Below, in pieces: positions 17,503 through 22,728 of a DNA stretch of 22,728 bases. Each line of letters begins with the position of its first letter. Position 1 is the first letter of the stretch. Origin of the DNA: a virus. Made by a program: the position numbers and the translations under genes. The notes beneath the pieces are model-generated. The model saw only the letters and a program-made list of their open reading frames with translations. It had not been told where the DNA came from and ran no database searches. Where the stretch lies: positions 1-22,728 of IMG/VR virus record IMGVR_UViG_3300030202_003189. The stretch is one strand, 5' to 3'.

Positions 17503-20500
17503 ATGAAAAATAGGAAATTACTTAACGAATACTATTCTAACTGGAACGATGCATTACTCCTTAACGAACAACAAGTTCCGGGTGGTCCTGGTAACTATGG
17601 AAATGTTTGGGAATTTTGTGGTGTTACACCAGGTCCTCAGGGACAACTGGGGGCTACAGCATTTTCAATAGGACTTAATGCAGGTACTGTTCAATATGGT
17701 GATATTGCTGATGTAGATTATGGTGTTAATGGTTATTACCTGGGTATACCAAACTATTGGGTACCGGAAAAATGTAACGATCAATTATGTACTCAAGCTG
17801 ATGTGGGTAACGAATTTGAAGTTATTATCAAACCAAACCACTATCAAGCTGCAACATATCATCTTAGACTTGTATCCGTTGGACAATCTACACCAACTGT
17901 AACTAACGTCTGTAATTATGGTTCGAACCCACCAGCAACAAACATATATAATTGTCCTCATTATTATAATAACTTTGTAGATGGTAATTGCCTTCCTAGT
18001 CCAGAATATGGATGTACGGACCCGACAGCTACCAACTACCTTCCAACGGCAACAATGGATGATGGGTCTTGTGTCTATCCAATTCCTGGATGTACTGACC
18101 CGGCAGCTAATAACTATAACCCAAATGCCACGGTAGATGACGGAAGTTGTACTTTTACCGATATTTGTCATGGTGAGTTAAGTTGGATGATATGTGACCA
18201 AGGTAATTCCGGATACCCTCCGGGAAGTGGTCCTGTTTGGTCGTCAATGGGTCCTGGAACAGTAGCACCGACCCCAGATGGGTGTTTTCAATGTGATGGT
18301 CAAATGTGTACTGCCGCAGATATAGGACAACCTTTCCAACTTCCAAACTACACTGGAGGTGTGCCAACCACAGCTGTTGGTTTATTAGATTCTATTGCTT
18401 TACCTAAGTATATGCAACCTCAAGATATATATAACGCACAGGCTGCTGTTTGTCCTCCACCACAAGGATGTACTAATCCTCTTGCAACCAATTACGACCC
18501 ACTTGCTGTGGTAGACGATGGAAGTTGTATTATTCCTGGTTGTACAGATGTAAATGCAAACAATTATTTACCAAGTGCAACAATTGATGATGGAAGTTGT
18601 ACTTATGATGTTCTTGGATGTACTGACTCTACCGCCACAAATTACGACCCACTTGCTACCGTAGATGATGGAAGTTGTTATTGGGAAGGATGTACGGACC
18701 CAACTGCAACTAATTACGACCCTAACGCTACCGTAGATGATGGAAGTTGTATTATTCCTGGGTGTACAGACCCAGCAGCGACAAATTATAACCCTAATGC
18801 TACCATAGATGATGGAAGTTGTGTATTCCCAACTGTTGGATGTACCGATCCTACCGCAAGTAATTATAATCCTGTAGCAACAGTAGACGATGGTTCTTGT
18901 TACTGGTTAGGTTGTACCGACCCAGCGGCGACTAATTACGACCCTAACGCCACTCAAGATGACGGTTCTTGTATTTATCCAGTTTATGGTTGTACAGACC
19001 CAGCAGCAACAAACTATAACTCCTTAGCAACAGTAGACGATGGTTCATGTGTTTATCCAATTCCTGGATGTACTGATCCGTTGGCTTTTAATTATGACCC
19101 AAACGCAACAGTGGATGATGGTTCATGTTTATATGATGGTTGTACAGATATAAACGCCACTAATTTTAATCCTAATGCTAACGCAGATTGTTCAGGTGTT
19201 CCAGGTGGTCCTGATACGAGTTGTTGTATATATCCAGTTCCAGGTTGTCCAGACCCTACTGTGGTAGGACCAATTGTTAATACAGGTACACAATTTTGTG
19301 TTAATGGTTGTGAAGTATACGACCCTCTTGCTATTGGATGTCCAGATAATAATGGATTGGTAGTACCGGGTGATACTAGTTGTTGTTGTTTTTTAGGTTG
19401 TACCGACGTAAATGCAACCAATTATGACCCACTTGCTTGTATCGACGATAACTCTTGTCAATTACCTCCTCCAATAAACTGTTCATGTTGTGAAGTAGGT
19501 CAACCTGGTACCATAAGTCAACCAGTAGGGATAATGATTAATGGTTGGACACCGGGTGGTTGTGCTTCCTTGAACTCCGCAACTCTTACAAATTGTGATA
19601 CGGCACAAGCGTTTGACCCAACTGATTGTGAACCAGACTGTACTACTTTTGATTTTTCAAGTGCTACCAATCTACCCAATTCTTTAGGGTCTACCTATAC
19701 CATGTTAAACGATGCTTATAATATGGGTTTACAAAATAGTCAAGCTTATGGGATAATGGATGGAAATAGTACTTTTTGTTACGAATTTTGTGTAGCTGGA
19801 GGTGGAACCCATTGGGCTTGTGATTGTTGTGGGGATATACATGATTGTGACCAAGATACGTATTGGCCAAAACCTTATGGATGTTGGACTTGTCGTGACG
19901 ATAATACTTGTGGTCAACCATCCCCAAGTTGGATGTCAAGTAATATGACTCTTAACTACTATAATAATCAAGCTGATTGTTTAGCCGATGCCCCAGTTAA
20001 TTGTCCTCCAAAACCTAGTTGTGATAATACCCCAGAATTTTGTTCACAAACTCCATCTTTAACTCCAGGAGGTTCATGTTGGATTTGTCATCACCAGACT
20101 GTTTGTTTACCAGTTTATGATTATTTAGAATACGGATCAGGACCTCCAGGGTCAACTGGAACTTATTCCTTTATGATGAATTGGTTAATACCACAAGGAA
20201 CAAACCCACAAACTTATAAAACTCCTCAAGGGAGTGATTTATTCTGTAACGCTCAAGATTGTGTTGCAAACTCTCCATGTACTGAATGGGATACTTGGAA
20301 AGCAGAAGATTGTGGACCACCACCAGGTGGGTGTCCTCCTAATGAAATTTGGTATCCTTACCCTAAATGTGAATGTGGTTTACCTAAGGTGATAGACCCA
20401 GTAGATAAAAAAAGACCTAAAGATAAGGAAAAGGAAAAAGAACTAGACGTTGAAAAAACTGATTCGGATCGTGAAAATAAAGAAACAATAAAGGAAGAAT

Positions 20501-20538
20501 TTAGTCGAATGAAAACTATCTGGAATTATAAGTTATAA
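17503..20538 (+). CDS. Giant Cys-rich late protein with GCTDP/DDGSC repeats, probable fibre or adhesin
   Basis: A 1011-residue protein without signal peptide. Residues 1-23 hold two tag sites (KLLNEY, LLLNEQ). A domain at 36-105 (WEFC, then CNDQLCTQADVGNEF) is duplicated at 228-277 (WMIC, then CDGQMCTAADIGQPF), the second copy splitting the repeat array. From 170 to 652 run about 14 units that start GCTDP, carry NYxP and end DDGSC. These are common in secreted proteins of marine Bacteroidetes, and the acidic ends may bind calcium, with the two Cys forming a disulfide. Residues 653-950 are Cys-rich. The charged C-terminus ends with a tag-like helix (TIKEEFSRMKTIWNY). It is probably a virion fibre or surface protein with host-derived repeats. 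Confidence 0.85.
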   Translation: MKNRKLLNEYYSNWNDALLLNEQQVPGGPGNYGNVWEFCGVTPGPQGQLGATAFSIGLNAGTVQYGDIADVDYGVNGYYLGIPNYWVPEKCNDQLCTQADVGNEFEVIIKPNHYQAATYHLRLVSVGQSTPTVTNVCNYGSNPPATNIYNCPHYYNNFVDGNCLPSPEYGCTDPTATNYLPTATMDDGSCVYPIPGCTDPAANNYNPNATVDDGSCTFTDICHGELSWMICDQGNSGYPPGSGPVWSSMGPGTVAPTPDGCFQCDGQMCTAADIGQPFQLPNYTGGVPTTAVGLLDSIALPKYMQPQDIYNAQAAVCPPPQGCTNPLATNYDPLAVVDDGSCIIPGCTDVNANNYLPSATIDDGSCTYDVLGCTDSTATNYDPLATVDDGSCYWEGCTDPTATNYDPNATVDDGSCIIPGCTDPAATNYNPNATIDDGSCVFPTVGCTDPTASNYNPVATVDDGSCYWLGCTDPAATNYDPNATQDDGSCIYPVYGCTDPAATNYNSLATVDDGSCVYPIPGCTDPLAFNYDPNATVDDGSCLYDGCTDINATNFNPNANADCSGVPGGPDTSCCIYPVPGCPDPTVVGPIVNTGTQFCVNGCEVYDPLAIGCPDNNGLVVPGDTSCCCFLGCTDVNATNYDPLACIDDNSCQLPPPINCSCCEVGQPGTISQPVGIMINGWTPGGCASLNSATLTNCDTAQAFDPTDCEPDCTTFDFSSATNLPNSLGSTYTMLNDAYNMGLQNSQAYGIMDGNSTFCYEFCVAGGGTHWACDCCGDIHDCDQDTYWPKPYGCWTCRDDNTCGQPSPSWMSSNMTLNYYNNQADCLADAPVNCPPKPSCDNTPEFCSQTPSLTPGGSCWICHHQTVCLPVYDYLEYGSGPPGSTGTYSFMMNWLIPQGTNPQTYKTPQGSDLFCNAQDCVANSPCTEWDTWKAEDCGPPPGGCPPNEIWYPYPKCECGLPKVIDPVDKKRPKDKEKEKELDVEKTDSDRENKETIKEEFSRMKTIWNYKL
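18010..19458 (+). repeat. Tandem 72-78 bp coding repeats (about 14 units)
   Basis: Units begin at about 18010, 18088, 18466, 18538, 18616, 18688, 18760, 18838, 18910, 18988, 19066, 19138 (degenerate) and 19396, plus a diverged unit in between. Most are 72 or 78 bp. The DNA coding for DDGSC is often identical (GATGATGGAAGTTGT), so unit loss or gain by recombination is likely. The change from GGAAGTTGT in early units to GGTTCTTGT/GGTTCATGT in later ones suggests blocks of different age. Confidence 0.9.
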
Positions 20539-20555
20539 TTAATGGATAGATTACA

Positions 20556-20563
20556 TATTTATA
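20556..20563 (+). promoter_or_regulatory. Late-promoter-like TATTTATA
   Basis: TTACATATTTATAATAAAG, 29 nt before the ATG at 20592. It follows the stop of the repeat protein by 17 nt, with no terminator between. Confidence 0.58.
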
Positions 20564-20591
20564 ATAAAGACCAAAATAAAAATTAAAAGAT

Positions 20592-21272
20592 ATGCCAGCA
20601 CCAGGGTTTGATAAATGGAGATTGTGTTCAGGAGGGAATAATGTTCCTGGTTCATCTATTGGAGATGGTTCGCAACCATCAGGACCGGAATTGGGATTAT
20701 ATATTGAGTATTTCGATGCTGTTAATGGTGTTGAGGGACAACATTGGTCAAATTCGGGTAGTGGAGTTGGTTCAGGTCAATGGGGGTCAGGTATAACATA
20801 CGACTCAATGATGAACTCTTCTGGTGTGAATTATCAACTAGGTTCACAAAAACCTAGTGCAGGGGAAGTTGTTGGTCTTTCAATTGGAGGACAATGGTTG
20901 GGATGTATGATGTATACAGGGAGATCTAGTGGTTCACCTTTTCCATCTTTTTATCCAGCGGCAACACCTGACCCAATTGGTCAAATTCCTCCAGGACAAG
21001 ATCATTATTGGGAACCGCAACAAGCAACTGCAAGTCAAGTATTCTCTGATTGTTATGGTTGTGTCTGGGGAGCAACGGACCCTGGTGGACCAATAGAAAC
21101 TGATTGGGAACTCGAAAATCCAGATTTAGAGTTTGTAAAACGACCTCCTAAACCAGGAAGTGAGACAATAAAAGATAGAGAACATAAAGAAGAAAAACCT
21201 TCAGGGGAAGGTAACGAAAGAAAAGAACTAAGAGAAGAAGTTAACAAAATTAAAAGATTGATTGGGTATTAA
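20592..21272 (+). CDS. Late protein with C-terminal tag helix, paralogue of Cys-rich family
   Basis: A 226-residue protein. It begins with a W-R-L-C motif (KWRLCSGG), like the W-x-x-C openings of the other Cys-rich late proteins. A Gly/Ser-rich, beta-type region follows (LGLYIEYFDAVNGVEGQHW, then VGLSIGGQWLGCMMYTG) and ends in SDCYGCVWGATDPGGP. There is no N-terminal tag. Instead the C-terminus is charged and ends in a helix LREEVNKIKRLIGY, matching the EEINRIKxLIGY tag type. The LGLYIEY and GLSIGGQWLGC strands resemble VGMYIKYRNLAWYV of the 340-aa protein. Likely part of the same surface or decoration set. Confidence 0.78.
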   Translation: MPAPGFDKWRLCSGGNNVPGSSIGDGSQPSGPELGLYIEYFDAVNGVEGQHWSNSGSGVGSGQWGSGITYDSMMNSSGVNYQLGSQKPSAGEVVGLSIGGQWLGCMMYTGRSSGSPFPSFYPAATPDPIGQIPPGQDHYWEPQQATASQVFSDCYGCVWGATDPGGPIETDWELENPDLEFVKRPPKPGSETIKDREHKEEKPSGEGNERKELREEVNKIKRLIGY

Positions 21273-21304
21273 CCTTTAATCTACGATTTTATTAACTTTT
21301 GATG

Positions 21305-21312
21305 TATTTATT
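21305..21312 (+). promoter_or_regulatory. Late-promoter-like TATTTATT
   Basis: GATGTATTTATTATAAAAAC, with the ATG at 21328, 16 nt beyond the motif and in the same position as at 12915. The last base of the octamer is T rather than A. CCTTTAATCT upstream recalls the CTTTAAT block of two other late promoters. Confidence 0.58.
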
Positions 21313-21327
21313 ATAAAAACATTTATT

Positions 21328-21933
21328 ATGGGAAAAAAAATTAGATTAACCGAAACAGAATTAACTAGAATAATCGCAGACCTAGTTAGAGAAGAAACAG
21401 AAAAAAGAAAAGGAAAGAAGGAGGGTCCAACTTCAAGAAAAGACTTAAAAAAACTTAGTAAAAAAGACTGTAAAAAACTAATGAAGTGTATGAATATGGA
21501 CTCTATGGATTCTATAATGAAAGGTTATTCTAAAATGTATAATGAATCCCCTAAATGGGCGAAAGGAAAATCTTTAACACCTTCTGAGTTCAAAATGAGA
21601 ATGGGTGATTTACCACCAGATGAAGATCCTAAACCAGCGGCTTGTATAATTTTAGCAATATTTAGTTGGACTATTGCGGCTTGGGCGTTCGCCACTTGGT
21701 GTGGTTGGGAACACTCTGACTCTAGATTAAAAGAAAATATAAATAGAACTGGAATTTCTAAATCTGGAATTCCAATTTATACATTTAACTATAAAAATGA
21801 CGATACTCTTTGGTCAGGTGCGATGGCACAAGATTTATTAAATATGGGTATGGAAAATGTAGTAAAGACTATGGATAATGGTTATTACTCAGTTAATTAT
21901 AATATGATTGATGTCGACATGACCAGTCTTTAA
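21328..21933 (+). CDS. Small protein with C-terminal Peptidase_S74 chaperone domain
   Basis: A 201-residue protein. Residues 1-23 (KKIRLTETELTRIIADLVREE) are an N-terminal tag. Residues 24-100 are basic and charged. Residues 104-126 are hydrophobic (ACIILAIFSWTIAAWAFATW), possibly a membrane helix or a core coil. Residues 130-201 match the intramolecular chaperone of phage tailspikes and fibres: SDSRLKENI, then IPIYTFNY, WSGAMAQDLL and YSVNYNMIDV. In this family the domain drives trimerisation of the preceding fibre and cuts itself off before its Ser. Here almost no fibre precedes it, so it may act in trans on other late proteins or sit at the end of a short trimeric stalk. Confidence 0.85.
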   Translation: MGKKIRLTETELTRIIADLVREETEKRKGKKEGPTSRKDLKKLSKKDCKKLMKCMNMDSMDSIMKGYSKMYNESPKWAKGKSLTPSEFKMRMGDLPPDEDPKPAACIILAIFSWTIAAWAFATWCGWEHSDSRLKENINRTGISKSGIPIYTFNYKNDDTLWSGAMAQDLLNMGMENVVKTMDNGYYSVNYNMIDVDMTSL

Positions 21934-21961
21934 TAAAAATAAAAATTAAACAAAAACAAAA

Positions 21962-22354
21962 ATGAAAAAAATTAGACTTAGTGAATCAGACTTAACAAAC
22001 TTAATTGAAAGAGTCGTTAAAGAACAAGCTGCTCAAGTTGGTGGTTTTGGTTATGGGTTTGCTCCTGTAACAGAAGACACTGAAGGTGAAGAAACTTATA
22101 ACTATGGTGAATTAGAAGGAGCTGACCATAGAGAAGAAATGGGTTTAGAACATGAAATGGGTATGGCACCTGCTGATAGAATCGGTGAGATAGAAAAACA
22201 TTTAGACGCACTTAAAAAAGATATGTCTTATGATGAAAGTCATGAAGATAGAGGTGAAGCAAATACATCATTCGCAGAAAGTATGAGAAGAAAAGCTGCT
22301 AACTTAAGAGAGTCTAGAAGAAATCAAAACAGAAGAATCAGAAGAAGAAGATAA
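21962..22354 (+). CDS. Late protein with N-terminal ESDLTNLI tag
   Basis: A 130-residue protein. The tag KKIRLSESDLTNLIERVVKEQ (residues 2-22) is the clearest version in the window and ends at a VVKE site. A Gly/Phe linker (VGGFGYGFAP) leads to an acidic, Met-rich region (GLEHEMGMAP) and a helix (IGEIEKHLDALKKDM). The last 25 residues are Arg-rich (NLRESRRNQNRRIRRRR), a likely DNA-binding tail. Tag, acidic spacer and basic tail would suit a DNA-binding protein packed inside the head. A-rich leader; 28 nt after the S74 gene. Confidence 0.75.
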   Translation: MKKIRLSESDLTNLIERVVKEQAAQVGGFGYGFAPVTEDTEGEETYNYGELEGADHREEMGLEHEMGMAPADRIGEIEKHLDALKKDMSYDESHEDRGEANTSFAESMRRKAANLRESRRNQNRRIRRRR

Positions 22355-22355
22355 T

Positions 22356-22728
22356 ATGGCTAGACCAATTAAAATAAAAGAGAGTGATTTAACCAATATG
22401 GTTAAAAGAATACTCGCTGAAAAGGGAGTAAATGAAGCCATAGGAGGAGGTATGAGTATGAGTGGAGGAAGAAGACTTAATGAAGCACCATATTGTCCAG
22501 GAGGATGTGGTGAATGTGAATGTGTACATCATGGGAAGTTCGGTAGATGTGACTGTGATGGTATGATGGATAACTGGTGGGGTAATGACTGGGGTAAAGT
22601 TGCTGATGATGGAGGAGGAGATGATATTAAAATGGCAAAACAAAAAGAACTAAGAGAGTTCCATGAGTATTCAAAGAATAGAACAAACATAGAAAGATTC
22701 CTTAATGAAATGGAAGATAGAAAGATGG
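22356..22728 (+). CDS. Tagged Cys-rich late protein, cut by the window end
   Basis: The frame is open for 124 codons to the edge. It begins ARPIKIKESDLTNMVKRILA, again the ESDL tag. A Gly/Met/Ser-rich linker follows (GGGMSMSGGRRLNEAP), then a compact Cys cluster (YCPGGCGECECVHHGKFGRC, with CDC after it) that could bind zinc or form a small disulfide knot. WWGNDWG and an acidic Gly-rich part come next, and the visible end is helical (ERFLNEMEDRK). The start is 1 nt after the previous stop. Function unknown. Confidence 0.7.
   Translation, partial: MARPIKIKESDLTNMVKRILAEKGVNEAIGGGMSMSGGRRLNEAPYCPGGCGECECVHHGKFGRCDCDGMMDNWWGNDWGKVADDGGGDDIKMAKQKELREFHEYSKNRTNIERFLNEMEDRKM

Noticed and set aside
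18010-19458. CRISPR-like regular repeat spacing
   Set aside because: The 72-78 bp periodicity is a protein repeat (GCTDP...DDGSC) in frame through the whole array, with no spacer-like unique segments between constant repeats.

Overview
The window is a piece of a large double-stranded DNA phage genome, probably a tailed phage of a marine Bacteroidetes (Flavobacteriia-like) host. The phage call rests on tight packing of short, overlapping genes, a tRNA gene, a Peptidase_S74 chaperone domain, a phage-style gene complement (ClpP-like protease, 2OG-Fe(II) oxygenase, P-loop kinase) and a late block of virion-like proteins. The host call rests on three points. Start codons lack Shine-Dalgarno sequences and sit in A-rich leaders. 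Host-type promoters have the Bacteroidetes form TTTG-N20-TAnnTTTG. A giant protein carries the GCTDP...NY...DDGSC repeats seen in marine Bacteroidetes surface proteins. Coding DNA is AT-rich; no terminase, capsid, portal or polymerase gene lies in the window.

Layout. 1-377 is an AT-rich intergenic region with two exact DnaA-box-like 9-mers and a TAnnTTTG promoter. 378-9465 is a plus-strand train of about 29 small genes of early/accessory type: an unknown SxKWCxxS protein, a CDGSH iron-sulfur protein, a cytidylyltransferase-like protein, a possible PD-(D/E)xK nuclease, a prolyl-4-hydroxylase-like oxygenase, ClpP, cyclophilin, a P-loop kinase with a zinc ribbon, a truncated CorA-like channel, many one-helix membrane proteins, and a 30-residue homologue of the bS22/mS38 (AURKAIP1/COX24) ribosomal protein. 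At least two transcription units here look leaderless.

9469-22728 is late in character. Two minus-strand genes (668 and 340 aa, Cys-rich) face the early train. Several plus-strand units follow, including a 1011-aa repeat protein and an S74 protein. A short minus-strand unit (16926 to 15996) of four small ORFs plus tRNA-Pro(UGG) sits inside and uses a host-type promoter. Late genes are preceded by a second promoter-like motif, TATTTATA, found at eight gene starts on both strands and always in the direction of the gene.

Two things stand out. First, ten late proteins that otherwise look unrelated or only partly related carry a short amphipathic tag at one end (or internally). It is of the form ESDLTNLIxRVVKE, LLNE(Q/A) or EEINRIKxLIGY and often ends in an (I/L/V)-x-E site like the T4 capsid-targeting/prohead-protease signal. 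This may be a shared virion-targeting system. Second, 14543-15563 is a kilobase without genes, GC-rich against the background, with long-range inverted repeats and a G-quadruplex motif. It is a candidate large structured RNA or replication/packaging element. Smaller structured intergenic regions (12589-12914 and 16980-17064) share sequence blocks upstream of late promoters.
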